Source of the DNA: Magnolia sinica
Lineage: Eukaryota; Streptophyta; Magnoliopsida; Magnoliales; Magnoliaceae
NCBI RefSeq assembly: GCF_029962835.1
Contig: NC_080588.1
Coordinates: 60,846,001-60,910,000, forward strand
Length of the DNA: 64,000 nt
Direction: 5' to 3'
The position numbers and the translations under genes are program-made. Positions 37,363 through 49,804 of the stretch are shown here, in pieces. The stretch's first letter is position 1; each line of letters begins with the position of its first letter. Under the pieces are notes generated by a model. It was given only the letters and a program-made list of their open reading frames with translations, was not told where the DNA came from and did not search any database.

Positions 37363-37446
37363 GGTTGATGCTTCTGAAGCTCCAGTATCAGCAGAAAGAG
37401 TGTTTTAGTGATGATGAAGATATAAATCCCTACTAAGCGGATTTCC

Positions 37447-37926
37447 GGAAGTTCCTGCGCCGGGATGCCAGGTGGGCCCCACAGTGATGTTTGTTAGAAA
37501 TCCACCCCGTCCATTCGTTTTTGAGAGGTTATTTTAATACATGCGACTGAAAATGAGGTGGATCCAAAACTCAAGTGGGCTGCACGAGAGTGAAAACGGC
37601 GAAAAGAGTTTACTACCGTTGAAACCCTCCTGGGCACCACCTTGATGTTTATAGGACATCCAAACCGTTTATGAGGTCACTCCCACTGGGACGAAATGAA
37701 AACACGAAAATTTATCTTGATACTTAAACTTTCGTGGCCATGAAAATATTTCAGCTGTGGTCACCGAATCCGCACTGTTTCATCTCGTGCAGCCCACTTG
37801 AGTCTTGGATTCACCTCATTTTTGGTTGCATGTCCTAAAATGATATTACTAAACTGATGGACGGAGTGGATTTCTCACAAACATCGATGTGAGCCCCACT
37901 TAGCTTCCTTGTGCAGGAACTTCCTG
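37447..37926. repeat. Hairpin element with extended ends
   Basis: Besides the usual GGTGGGCCCCAC.../...GTGAGCCCCAC arms, the pairing extends outward: GGAAGTTCCTGCGCC at 37447 pairs with GTGCAGGAACTTCC at 37911-37925. The family therefore may have longer true termini than the conserved core. Confidence 0.7.
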
Positions 37927-38072
37927 CGGAAGTCTTGCAGGAATAGGAAGTGGATTGGCTGGTGTACCACACACCACCAACATTGCAGGCGTAGGTGCGT
38001 GTTGGGCGAAGGCGAGCACTGACGCTCCTCGAGCTCCGAGTTGTACGAACGTTCAAAGGAGATTAAAGCTAC

Positions 38073-38486
38073 AAGGGCCCAAAATGATGTATTTGTCATA
38101 TCTATACCGTTCATCCATTTGGCAAGATCATTTTAGTTCTTGACCCCAAAAATGAGTAATTTCTAAGGTTCAATTGGACCACACCATAAATAACAGTGGG
38201 AGAATGATTCTCACCATTAAAGTATTCCTAAGGTCCACCCTTAATATCTACTTTCCATCCAATTTTTTTTTAAGGTCACATCCGGATGAAGAGAAAAAAC
38301 AAAAATCATATTTACGTGACCTAAAGGATTTGGATTGTAGGCGTTCAACCCCCGTTGCTTTTTGAAGTGTGTTCCACTTGATTTTTGGATCTGTCTTATC
38401 TTTTTTCGTCTCAAGCTTTGGGAAGAGTTCACCAAGTGGACGGATGGTTTGGATATAACTCATATCTCATAATGGGATCACAGAAC
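38073..38486. repeat. Hairpin element
   Basis: Left arm GGGCCCAAAATGATGTATTTG; right arm ...CATATCTCATAATGGGATCAC. Arms pair imperfectly over ~150 bp. Confidence 0.65.
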
Positions 38487-38567
38487 TTGGTGACGTCAAC
38501 CTATCAGCCACATCGGTGGTGTGGTACACCAGCCAATCTGCCTCCAATTGCATATGAGTAAACTCTG

Positions 38568-38740
38568 CAGGGCTCACCTGGATGTACGCGTCTTATCAAC
38601 GCCGTTCATCCGTTTTTCCAGCTCATTTTAGAGCATCACCCTAAAATTGACGCATATCCACTGCTCAAGTGTACCACATCATAGGAAAAAGTGGGGACAA
38701 ATATCATCCTCCATTGAAACCTTCCAATGGCTACAATGAT
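38568..38740. repeat. Left part of a hairpin element cut by a tandem duplication
   Basis: GGCTCACCTGGATGTACGCG...CCAGCTCATTTTAGAGCAT is the left-arm layout. The continuation from 38741 is the start of the duplicated unit that recurs at 39849. Confidence 0.6.
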
Positions 38741-39848
38741 GTTTATTTCTCATCCGATCATCCCAAACTTGTATACCCAGGAAGTTTTTAATAGTCGGCA
38801 TTTCCGATTCACATTATTTCGAGAAATAGAATCATCCTGTCTGATAGGAGCATCGATTTCCTGTTTTGTGTGATTGGGCCATAACATTATTGATGATGTC
38901 AGCAGAAATTATTAATGAAATCAGCCATGTCATCGCTGATGATGTTGCCCAGTCACATTGAATTTAGTAAGAAAATGATTCGGACCGTTTCTAGTGGTGT
39001 GGTTAGAGCTCGGCACTGAATTGAGTCCGACCGAGTTAGGGTTGACCCCACTCGATACAGTTATGACATGGACCTAACTTTAAGTGGACCCAACTCGGTA
39101 CCGAGTCTAGCATACCTGACCTGATTTGAGTCTAGTTCTGACCTGGACTAATTCAAACTAAGTCTAACCCAATCGCAAGTGCTAAGTTGGGTCCAATTGG
39201 CACCAAGTCGGGTCAAGTGTTGTAGGTATCCATGGCTAAAATCACAACTCAAAGGTGAATTTATAAGAATTGAGTTTACACACACATACATGAGGCAAGT
39301 CAATATCAAGTTAAATTTCAAGTTGAGTTGAGTTACTAGGTGTCTTGAATTCGACTTAGTTTGAGTTTGGATTGGACAAAGCCTACTAAGTTTGAATTGA
39401 CTTACTACTCAGTTCAAATTGAATTAGCTATGATTGCGTTAGAAAAAGTCCAGTTTGACGAGTCAAGTTGTTCATGCCCAACTCTAGAAGGTAAAACACA
39501 TCATGACTTTAGTATTGTGTATACATGCCAAAGCCCCGTGGCCTCACCATGACATGTGTTTTATCCGCAGGGGAGACCATTTTGCAATATCATTTTAGGC
39601 ATGAGCCTAAAAATGACATGTACCCAATGTGCAAATGGAATGCTATTTACGTGGCTTTACCTAGTGTGGTCCACTTGAGCTTTGAATTTGCCTCATCTTT
39701 AGGCTCATGCCTTGAAATGATCTTATAAAATGAATGGATGGTGTGGGTACAACACACACATTATGGTGGGCCAATACAGACATTATGCTGGGCCACGGAG
39801 TTTTGCCACATACACACACATGGGGTCGAGCTGTGTGGGCCCCACCAT
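38741..39848. repeat. Tandem duplication, unit 1 (1.1 kb)
   Basis: Starts GATGTTTATTTCTCATCCGA and contains AATCATCCTGTCTGATAGGA, a GTCCGACCGAGT low-complexity tract and a short hairpin element (39544-39778). It ends ...GTGTGGGCCCCACCAT. It is followed directly by unit 2, which opens with the same sequence. Confidence 0.85.
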
Positions 39849-41460
39849 GATGTTTATTTCTCATCCGATCATCCCAAACTTGTATACCCAGGAAGTTTTT
39901 AATAGTCGGCATTTCCGATTCACATTGTTTCGAGAAATAGAATCATCCTGTCTGATAGGAGCATGGATTTCCTGTTTTGTGTGATTGGGCCATAACATTA
40001 TTGATGATGTCAGCAGAAATTATTAATGAAATCAGCCATGTCATCACTGATGATGTTGCCCAATCACATTGAACAGAGTAAGAAAATGATTCGGACTGTT
40101 TCGAGTGGTGTGGTTAGAGCTGGGCACTGAATGGAGTCCGACCGAGTCAGGGTTGACCCCACTCGATCCAGTTATGACATGGACCTAACTTTAAGTGGAC
40201 CCAACTCGATACCGAGTTCAGCATACCTGACCCGATTTGAGTCTAGTTTTGGCTTGGACTAATTTAGACTAAGTCCAACCCAATCACAAGTATTAAGTTG
40301 GGTCGAGTTGGCACCAAGTCAGGTCAACTGTCGTGGGTGTCCACGGCTAAAATCACAACTCAAAGCTTAGGTGAATTTATAAGAATTGAGTTTACACACA
40401 CACAATCACACACACGAGTCAAGACAGCATCAAGTTGAATTTCAAGTTGAGTTACTTGGTTACCCGTATTCGACTTAGTTTGAATTTGGATTGGACAAAG
40501 CCTACCAAGTTCAAATTGACTTACTACTCAGTTCAAATTGAATTAGCTATAATTGAGTTACAAAAAGTCCAGTTTGTCAAGTCGTCCCATGCCCAACTCT
40601 AGCAGGTAAAACACATCATGACTTTAGTATTGTGTATGCATGACAAAGCCCCGTGGCCTCACCATGACTTGTGTTTTATCCGCAGGGGAGACCATTTTGC
40701 AATATCATTTTAGGCATGAGCCTAAAAGTGACACGTACCCAAAGCTCAAATGGAACGCTAGAACTTGAGCCGTGGAGTTTTGAATTAAGCTGATATTTGG
40801 GTCTTTCATTTGTCCATATATGTGTGACTCTGCCAGCAAGTTGGATGGCAAATAAACATCAACATAGGCCTTGGCAAGGTTTCAAGGGTGGGTGCCGTTA
40901 TTTACGTCGCTTTCCGTAGTGTAGTCCACTTGAGCTTTGAATTTGCCTCATCTTTAGGGCCTGTTTGGCCGGACCAATCCCACAGTATTAGGAGGGATGG
41001 GATTGCGATATCCTGGGATATGCATGACGAGCCAAATAGACCCAGTGAACTTGTCCCAGGATATAAGCAATCCCATGGATCTTAAAACAATCCACTGACA
41101 TCACCATCATTACCTTAAAATTGATCCCATCCCTTGGTTGGATGGATTGGAAGGTAAAATCACGGGATATGCCAGGCTTGCCAAACAGACCCAGTGAACT
41201 TGTCCCGGGATATAGCAATCCCATGGATCTTAAACCAATCCACTGACACCACCATCATTACCTTAAAATTCATCCCATCCCTCCTAATCCCATGGGATTC
41301 CACCGGCCAAATAGGCCCTTAGACTCATGCCTTGAAATGATCCTATAAAATGAATGGATGGTGTGAGTACAACGCATACATTATGGTGGGCCAACACACA
41401 CATTATGGTGGGCCACAGAGTTTTGCCACACACACACATACACGCACATGGGGTTGAGCT
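39849..41460. repeat. Tandem duplication, unit 2 (1.6 kb, with insertions)
   Basis: Aligns to unit 1 along its full length with scattered substitutions. It is longer because it contains a Tourist-like MITE (40957-41318) and retains ~130 bp of hairpin-element interior (about 40760-40900) that unit 1 lacks. Confidence 0.85.
40957..41318. mobile_element. Tourist-like MITE (362 bp) with TTA target duplication and preserved empty site
   Basis: Ends GGGCCTGTTTGGCCGG and CCGGCCAAATAGGCCC are 16-bp inverted repeats with one mismatch, flanked by TTA at 40954-40956 and 41319-41321. Unit 1 of the tandem duplication has the uninterrupted site (GCCTCATCTTTAGGCTCATG near 39690). Internally, CCCAGTGAACTTGTCCC...CCATCATTACCTTAAAATT occurs twice (about 41039-41134 and 41190-41270). 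Confidence 0.9.
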
Positions 41461-41905
41461 GTGTGGGCCCCACCATGATGCATGTCAAACATCTACCCCA
41501 TCAATCAGATGCACCATTCCATAGTGGACCTAGGGCTTATAAATCAAGTCAATCCGTGACTTGTGTGGGCCACACCACATACAAAAGTTGAGAAGGGTTA
41601 CCCTCCATTAAAACATTTATAATCATTTTTTGGGCCCACCGAGATGTAGTTCACAAATCCAGCCCATCCATTATATGTGTTCCACTTGGATGAGGGGTCA
41701 GACCAAGTTTCAGACACATCCAAATTTCAGGTGGGCCCCACCAAGCGCTTTTATATATTTTAGGCATGTCTTCACATGATTTTAGATGGTATGGCCCACC
41801 TGAGTTTCGTATATGGCTGATTTTTGGGATATCCCATAATTTAAAGGGGACCTATCAAATGCACGGTGTTGATGTTTGATGTACATCATGGTGGGCCCAC
41901 ACAGC
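41457..41905. repeat. Hairpin element, divergent subfamily
   Basis: Ends AGCTGTGTGGGCCCCACCATGA and CATGGTGGGCCCACACAGCT pair well, but the interior (TGCATGTCAAACATCTACCCC; ACATCCAAATTTCAGGTGGG) differs from the main family. Confidence 0.65.
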
Positions 41906-42050
41906 TAGACCTCTGTTGAGTGCCATGCAAAATACAGGCAAAACCATGTAAGCAATCAAAATTGACTGAGGGTCCACTGGTTGTTAGTTGAAATAGGAAA
42001 TTAGACTGCATTGTGCCTCCACCTAGACAGACTCAGTCCATATAGGGACT

Positions 42051-42371
42051 TTGTGGGGCCCACCATGATGTATGAGTTTTATCCATTCCATCTACCCATT
42101 TTTTAGATCATTTTAATTATGATATAAGCCTAAGAATAAGGTAAATCTAATACTCAAGTGGACCACACCATAAGAAGCAACGCTGATAATGATGTTTATC
42201 ATTGGAACCTTCCAATAGCCTACCATGATGTTTATTTGTCATCCAACCTGTTCATAAGGTCACGTTAACCCGAATGAAGGGAAAACACAAATAACGTCTT
42301 GATCAAAACTTCTAGGGCTCCAAAGAACTTTTTAATGGTAGACACTTGATCGCAATATGTGGTCCACTTGA
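42051..42371. repeat. Hairpin element, left three quarters
   Basis: Starts GTGGGGCCCACCATGATGTATG. The right arm is lost where the duplicated NPGR1 intron sequence begins (GATTTTTCCCTTTGAA), another breakpoint at a hairpin element. Confidence 0.65.
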
Positions 42372-42847
42372 TTTTTCCCTTTGAACGAGGATCATTCACT
42401 ATTTTGCTTTTAACCATTTTTATAACCGTTAACTGGATGGTTAGGATTGCTTAATCAGTGTGATTTTTTTAATGTATGCTTCATTCACATCAGGACCCAC
42501 AAACTGGTAGGCCGTTGCTGTACAACAGTGCCGCACATGAGAAGGATGAAGCGCCACCATTTTAACAATGTTGCAAAACTAACATGGTAATCTAGGCATA
42601 GTGCATGTTAATTAATGGGCAAGGAAACATCAAAATTTTGAATAGGCCCAGCCCATTGATAACCCAAAAAATATCCATGTAAAACAGGTAATGGCTGAGC
42701 AACCATATTTGATTTATTGCTAAAATAATTACTCGAGAATACCTTTCAAAACCCATACCCAAACTAGCAGTGAACAAAAAAATCATTTAACTAAATGTAA
42801 TGTTATAAGATAAAATATCTAATATCGTAGTGCATGCTTTCTTCATC

Positions 42848-42862
<15 letters not shown>
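42372..42862 (+). repeat. Duplicate of NPGR1-like intron 2 segment (7588-8138)
   Basis: Shared in order: TTAACCATTTTTATA, GGATGGTTAGGATTGCTT, AAACATCAAAATTTTGAATAG, AATAATTACTCGAGAATACC and GTAATGTTATAAGATAAAAT. This is the left edge of the large duplicated block. Confidence 0.85.

Positions 42863-42894
<32 letters not shown>
42853..42894. repeat. (CT)n microsatellite
   Basis: Uninterrupted CT run of about 42 bp. Confidence 0.95.
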
Positions 42895-42895
<1 letters not shown>

Positions 42896-43329
42896 ATATA
42901 TATATAACACACACACACACCCCAAGGCATAAATTTTCACCATGATCTAAAATACTGGTGGGCCATATCAAAGAAATGCAAGTCAATGGAGGAAACTATT
43001 TTCATTTTTCATGGCACAAGGTTTTGGATCAAAGTAAAAAAAATTAGGCTTGGAGGGTTTTACAAGGTGCTGCTTCATGTGAAGCATTCAAATTTTGGAG
43101 TCACATCACATATGATGAGTTCTCAGAAAAGTTCGCTCAAGTTCCATGCGAACTGGTCAACTGCATTCGTGTGTGTGTGTAGAGAGACAAAGATGCTCAC
43201 ACACTTAGTTGGACAGTGCATTTTGCTGGGCATTTAATGAGAAAACTTTTCTCTTAAATATAATATATACACCCCATGCTAATTAATGTTGAGACACCTT
43301 AGCTTTTCAAGAAGTCTTTTGAGAATGAT

Positions 43330-44885
43330 CTCTAGCTTGGGCCAGCTCCGCTGTAGTGTTAATGTAAAATCCACATTGACCATCATGTGTGTCAACCTAT
43401 GTTAGACGTGGGAACCGAAAATCAACTCCATCCATGGTTCAAGTGGACCGGACAGTTGAAAATAGTGTGAAAAAAAACTTACTTTTCAACATAATTCCTT
43501 TGATGAGGCATACTTACATCAAGTATAGCCATGATTTTTGAGTTCTACGTCTAATCTTTGGTGTAGCATATAATGGTTGGAGTTTATTTCATTTACTCAT
43601 GGTTGTCAGTCTTGTAAATATACATCTCTCCCGATCTACTGTTCTATTGTTGTGGCCTACCATTAGTTTGATATTTTGCCGTGGCCTATCATTAGAATGA
43701 GATGACACATATGACGGTCACATGTACATCACCACATCAAGATGGGCCCAATAAAATTAAGGTTGTGTGTTTCTCTTCTGCCGTTAAGGTTCTTTGTCTC
43801 CGTTACAAGGAAAAAGTGCTTATTCGATTTTATTTTATTTTTAATTTTAAAGACAGGATTAAGTGCGGCCTCTTCCTCATGCAACACAGTTTGTCTCTGA
43901 TCATCCCGCCCACGTTAATGTAGGTATTGTATATCCACGATGTTCATTGGATTTTTAAGCTCATTTTAGAACATTAATCCAAAAATGAAGTAGGTATAAA
44001 TCTAAAGTGGTCCACACGCCATAGGAAATAGTGGATATTGAACTCTTACCATTAAAATTTTCCTAAGGCCCACCATATTTTTTTACTTGCCACCCAACTT
44101 ATTGATAAGTTCACAAAGACCTTGATGCAGTAAATTAAAAATAAAAAACAAATTTTAGCTTGATTCAAAACTGTTGGCCCACAAAAAGTTTTTAATGGAT
44201 AATCACCACAATTTCTGTGGTGTGTCCACCTGAGAATTTTATCTACTTCATTATTTGAATAATGTCCTATTATGAGCTGAAAATATGGATGTAGGGCATG
44301 GATATACAATACCTACATCAAGGTAGGCCCCAATGTGAGGACATGCTTCACCTAATCCACTTCCATTTTTTTTTTTTCGGATCTTTTCTCCTAACAAAGA
44401 AGTTTAACAACAAGAGGAAAAGCCAACCTTTATTTTTTATATGGCCCAATGCGTCATGTATATATATATAAAGATTCACTCCCACCATCAGATGTACAAT
44501 CTCATTGTAAGTCTAGAGCCAAAATACAAGGAAGACGTGTAATTCAAGAGAGCCACACCAATAGAAAATTTGAGGTAGAGACGTCCACCTTTGATTTTTA
44601 CAAGACCCCAATCATGAATACGTGAAATCCACTCCAATCATTAGATGCGACAACAAGGTCTAGGCATGGGACCCAAAGATAAGATCCACAAGTGATTCAA
44701 GTGGGCCTCATCAAATGAATCATTTTGGAGGGAGATTTTTCAGCACACTATTTCCAATTGTGCGGTCCACCTGAACCACCAATGGGGTTGGTTTTCAGTC
44801 CATAAGTCTAACATCCGGTGACACATGTGATGGTCATATAGATTTTACATTAACACCACAATAAGGCCCACCCGAGCTAATAAGT
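43330..44885. mobile_element. Foldback element with ~370-bp inverted arms
   Basis: The left arm (43330-43690) contains TAGTGTTAATGTAAAATCCAC, GTCTAACATAGG... and TTTGATGAGGC. The right arm (44470-44885) carries their complements (TTTTACATTAACACCACA, AAGTCTAACATC, GCCTCATCAAA). A main-family hairpin element sits between the arms (43912-44335). No ORF. Class unknown. Confidence 0.6.
43912..44335. repeat. Hairpin element nested in the foldback element
   Basis: Left arm CCCACGTTAATGTAGGTATTG; right arm ...AATACCTACATCAAGGTAGG. Both ends share the unusual TAGGTATTGTATATCCA variant. Confidence 0.7.
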
Positions 44886-44999
44886 ATTTTGAAATTGAGT
44901 TGTGTGAATACCTTATATGAAAAACTAAAACTTAAATGAATTGGGTTGTCCACTCTTACGCGAATTTAAGAATTTCGGACCGTCGGTTTACGACCAAAC

Positions 45000-47642
45000 T
45001 TCACATGTATAATAAAGATATTTCTCCATACATATCCATAAAGCCACGGCCCCGATCGACTATCGGGGACCGTTGAACAGACTTCTGATCATACCCGTCA
45101 ATCGATGCATCCAAATGATAGGCCGATTGTGTCTATGAGTAGATCATCGCTAGGGCCAACTATTCAACAGTGGGTGTCAACTCCTACGCACCGTAGTGGC
45201 ACCCAAATGGTAGAAAAACACTCCCCTAGGGCTAGTATAGTAAAAACCCAGCCCTTATGGCCATTTACAATAAATCTGGAACTATATAAAGGCCTTATTT
45301 GGGCACCCCCTCCTTGTATAAGAATTTCATACCCTAGAGCAAGAGAAAAAGGAGAAAGGAGAAGAGAGAGAGAGCTTGGGTTATGGGTGTTGGTGCACCT
45401 CCACCCTCACATCCCATATCTAGCTGCCTTGCCGTAACAAAAGTCATCGCTGGAGTTTTTCCGATAATAAATGGAGGTAACTGTTGAATTTCACTTATAA
45501 TATAGGCTTTCAATACTTGTTTATCCCCATTCTTACAAGCTTGTATGCTGCTTAGGTATTTCAATGATCTTTTTCAAAACTCTAACCTAAGGAACGCCAT
45601 GAGTTGGGCGAAACGTCACAAGGTGTGGACCATTATACTTAGGTTTCCATTTATCGACCCTTGAGGGTTTTAGTTAATGATTTGTAAATAGCTAGCATGT
45701 TCATATTTCGTGTTTGATTGTAATATGTGTTATTGCTTGTCTATGCATGCTCACATGTTTGATAAAATGCCCAAGTGATTAAACATGTTATTCTAATAAT
45801 GCTCACATGATTAATTGAACTCTAGATTGAATGCATTAATTTATTGATGCTCACGTGTTTGATTATATGCTCCAATGAATGTATTACTCTATTGTTGCTC
45901 ACATGTTCGATGAAATGCCCAAGTGAATGTAGTGCTCTATTGATGCTTACATGTTTGATGAAATACATAGGTCGTTATGTAGTAGTATGTATGCTATAAT
46001 CACATGATATAGTGTTTAGTTCATAGTGATGTTTAGAATTTCTACGATGTTGGGTTAGTCGGTAAATCGCCTAAATCAACGTGTAGCCCGAGTTAGAGCA
46101 GCCACCCTAGGCTTGTTCGATCGACCCGGGTTGAACACGGACGACCGACAGTAGCTGGACTATAGGGGCTGCTTGCACCCAATGCCGGTTGTGTCGTAGT
46201 TCTCCTAGGTCAATCAAATTAGCCCACTAGCCGACTAATCATGTATGTTTACAATGTATTATACAACTAAATGGAATTTAGGATATCCCGTTCTCAATGG
46301 CTGTGTCCACTCATAACCGTCAGTGCGATACGATTCTACTAAGACTCATGAGCCAGGCATGGTGGTATGGGACACCGTGTCCGAGCTGTTACCCTATACT
46401 GGGGTAACAAGCCTCCCTGTAATGACCAGTGAGCAACTAAGACTCATGAGCTAGACATGGTGATATGGGACACCGTGTCCAAGCTGTCAGCCTATACTGA
46501 GGTGACGAGCCTCCTCATAGTGACTAGTGAACACTGATAGAGGTGATAGACTATTATTCAAACAGCCCCCGTCAAATTACCTGGCCGATGGTTGCATGCT
46601 AAAGTATCATTTGAACGACACGAGCGTGGATGAAATTGGGTGACAAGCTCATTCCTTATGATAATTTGGTTTTATGTGACAAGTCCGCACCTCGGAACTG
46701 AGTGATCATACTCGGTTTGGGTAACGACCCATACCGGGTTGATCCTCATACATTTGGGTATCATACCGTACCCTTGGAATTGTTGATTTATGAGATAAAT
46801 TGGTGACACCTAAATTTGGATCAAGGGACACTGGTAAGGAGTGGCTACGTCCGCAACGATTCATATGATCCGAATAAGGACTCGTGATATAACGTCGGTA
46901 TCCTAGCTTCGCTAATATGCTGGATAAATTGAATTTAATAATTACTCAGCTAACGTGATTATTCATTACATCGCATTAGATTAGAATGTGAAGAACAGGC
47001 GTGATTGTCACGTGATGAGGAAGTGTTGTCATTTGTGAAATAAATGGTCAGAGTCACGTATGAGGGAGTGTTGTTTAGAAAGGGCATGCATCATGTTATA
47101 TCTTTATATGTATATTTAACAAGAGTATTTAGGAATTGTTTAATTTCTTGTTTATCATTATGTCAATAGCATGTGTAATTTAGAACTAATGAAACCACTG
47201 AGTTGGTTACTCACTCCCACCTGGGACGGTATTTTAAAACACCAACCAGGCATATTATTGATGCAGGTTTTATCGAGGCCTTAGACAAATAGGCTCATAT
47301 CGGGTTGTGCCAGCGCCGTTATATTTTGGAGAATTTGGTGTAAACTAAAGGCTTTACACTTTACCGTATTAGGTATGTATATTGTGGATTGTGATTTATA
47401 TAATCCCATTTTGGGCGATCATCACAATTGAAACTGTACTTTTAACTCTTATCCCTATATTTCTGAATCTATTGTAATCTCTACCTTGCTTTAGATCTAC
47501 TAATTCAAATTGCTCTACTCTGATTATCTGTGTGAAATGAATTTAAATCTGAATGATGACACACATACATTCTCATTACGTTAACACCCGGGAACTCGAG
47601 ATCGGAGTCTTTGTACTTGGGTGCTGATTTTCAGGGCATTAC
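45000..47642 (+). mobile_element. Probable solo LTR or other non-coding retroelement remnant
   Basis: A ~2.6-kb non-coding stretch that interrupts the duplicated NPGR1 intron sequence, which resumes at 47643. It has a TATA-like ACTATATAAAGG at about 45281 followed by a leader-like purine-rich tract, and ends ...TTTTCAGGGCATTACA, suiting an LTR terminus (CA). A 98-bp unit (AAGACTCATGAGC...GGGACACCGTGTCC) is tandemly duplicated at 46341 and 46439. The left boundary and target duplication are not resolved, and no gag-pol is present. Confidence 0.4.
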
Positions 47643-47743
47643 ATGTGCGCACATCCGACCCTTAGGCGTAGGGACAAAGGAGCCACAATGACTCGATAAG
47701 GGGGGATAAAAAGTGAGAATTCCTTACCCTAGCTTAGAACTCG

Positions 47744-49158
47744 CACTACCAAAAAAACAGAGCAACGCCGATGGCTAAAAACTGTCGGCAAGGCGATGGT
47801 CAAAATCATCAGCGTTTTCTATGGCTAAAACCGTTGCGTTTTTGATGATAAGAGCGACGACTAAAACCATCGGCGTTTTCGATGGCTAAGGGCGACGGCC
47901 AAAATCGTTGATGTTTTCGACAATTTTAGCCGTCTGTGATTCTCGTTATTTTTTTTAAAAAAAAAAAAATTTAATTAAATTTGGATGATATATTTATTTT
48001 TTATTTCTTCCTTTTCTATTTTGTAGACTTACCTTCTCAAATAGGTTAATTCGCTCAAGACTTTAGAGAAATGATTATATCTAGTAACGCACACATCCAA
48101 AACTAGATATACCTATTTCTCCAAAGCCCTAAAGGAACCAACCTATTTGAGAAGGTAAGTCTATACAATAGAAAAGGAAGAAATCAAAATCAAATATATC
48201 ATCTAAATTCCAAATATTTGGATTAGATATATGCTTTAAAAAAGAGAACCAAGAGAGAGAAGTAGTAGCAACTTTTGATTCGAATGAATGCTCGTCTTCG
48301 AAAGGTGACAAGAGAGAGGCCATGTCGTGATCTTCGTACCAATAAGGGCAAGGGAAATCGGGTCAGACCTCTTCTTCCACCCCGAAATCCTCGAAGCTTA
48401 ACCAATCTGAAACGAAGTCGATAAAAAAATCAAAAATTGGGGGCCGTCTATGAAGGGTCCATCACATGATAGGACATGGAGATCGATGGAGGAAATCTAA
48501 GGGGCCATTTGAATGTGGGCGCTCGATGGAGGATTTCTCGATGGAAAAAAGTGGGAAAAGAGGAAAAGAGGGAAAAGAGGGGCGCTCAATGGATTTGGGA
48601 TAGATTTGGAAATCCTCTTTTAAATAAGATAATGTTTTGAAATCCATATGTTATGAATTTTCCACTAAATAATAACACAAACTCTATTAATGGTCGTACA
48701 TGCATGGGACCAATTTCTGGATGGTTAAGATTGTATTATATAATAAAAATATATAAATATTTACCATTTACTACTAGACTGATTATTTAGATGGTCTGGA
48801 TAACTCTATATCTTAGCTACTATTGTTATGAACAAGTCAAAATGAAAACGGTAAATTGAGCTTTGGATCTAGTAAGGCTCTGTGGGCCCCACCATGATCG
48901 ATTTGTTTCATCCATGCTGTCCATCCATTTCTCAACATAATTTTATCATTGATTCCAAAATATAAGCCTGAACTAAAACTTGGGTGGACCACACAATGCG
49001 AAAACAATAGTGATTGGACGTCCACTATTAAAATACTGGTTTTGCTGACGGCTTATTGGGTTTCAGCTACGGCTAAAATCCGTAGCCGTAACCGACAGCC
49101 AAAATCCATCAGGAAAACCTTCTAAGGTCCATCGGCTTTGTCCTATTTTTTGGTAGTG
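47744..49158. mobile_element. Non-autonomous CACTA (En/Spm) element
   Basis: Ends CACTACCAAAAAA and TTTTTTGGTAGTG are perfect 13-bp inverted repeats of CACTA type. Sub-terminal repeats of CGATGGCTAAAA/ACGGCTAAAATC type surround them, as usual for the class. It splits the sequence found uninterrupted at about 10076-10082. Inside, 47980-48045 and 48140-48215 form inverted arms around CTTACCTTCTCAAATAGGTT. No transposase ORF. The 3-bp target duplication is not clean. Confidence 0.88.
48885..49032. repeat. Half hairpin element inside the CACTA element
   Basis: CTGTGGGCCCCACCATGATC...TCCACTATTAAAA is a left arm plus part of the interior, directly followed by the CACTA right sub-terminal region. 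Confidence 0.6.
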
Positions 49159-49692
49159 GTGGCATACTAAGCAACTTTAAATGCCATTGTTGTTAAAGGA
49201 TGTAAGACCCCCTTAAAGAAATTGGTCGAGTGGGTAAGAAGGCTACCATGTATGACAGGTTCAAGTGCATGCTAGAGTTGTAAGGTACTTGCTAGGACAT
49301 TAAAGGATCAGCCATGCATGTAAGCAAGCATTCAAACATTGTGCAACACTAATTGGGTTTTGGTGTCATGGGCTCAAGACATTCATCATTGATGAAAGAG
49401 TTCGGCTTCACCTTAGAAGATGCCGTAGTGGCTGAGAGCTTGCTAGTCATATGCAAGCCTATACATCGAAGATTAAAGAGGCAGAAGAAATGCCCAAGCT
49501 TGAAAAGTTCGCCAACCAACTCCAATGTGAAGGTAGCCGTTTTAATGCAAGGGAAGTGCATTTTTATAGTGTGGTTGACATAAACACCAAGGAGAGCTTT
49601 AATTGGCGCATGTGGTGAAGTCATCAACCTTGCAACACTTAGCATTGCATATCGCCTTGCAAGCAGTAAGTGGTTTGGCACAAGCAATGATT

Positions 49693-49804
49693 TTATAAAT
49701 ATGAATTGGAGTTACAGTCATTCGGGCAGATCCCAACAAAAAGGTAACAGACCACGCCTATCATATACATGAAAACCAAAGCTAGACTAAGCAATACTTG
49801 CATG
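49693..49804. mobile_element. 112-bp insertion with a 10-bp target duplication
   Basis: AGCAATGATT flanks the segment at 49683-49692 and 49805-49814. The parental intron (about 10657) has a single GAGCAATGATTGCAAACACC. The element has no obvious inverted ends and its class is unknown. Confidence 0.7.

Noticed and set aside
45105-45437. 110-codon ORF
   Set aside because: It lies in the LTR-like leader with a TATA box inside the frame; no recognisable protein.
46341-46540. CRISPR-like direct repeats
   Set aside because: Just two ~98-bp tandem copies without spacers, in plant repeat DNA.
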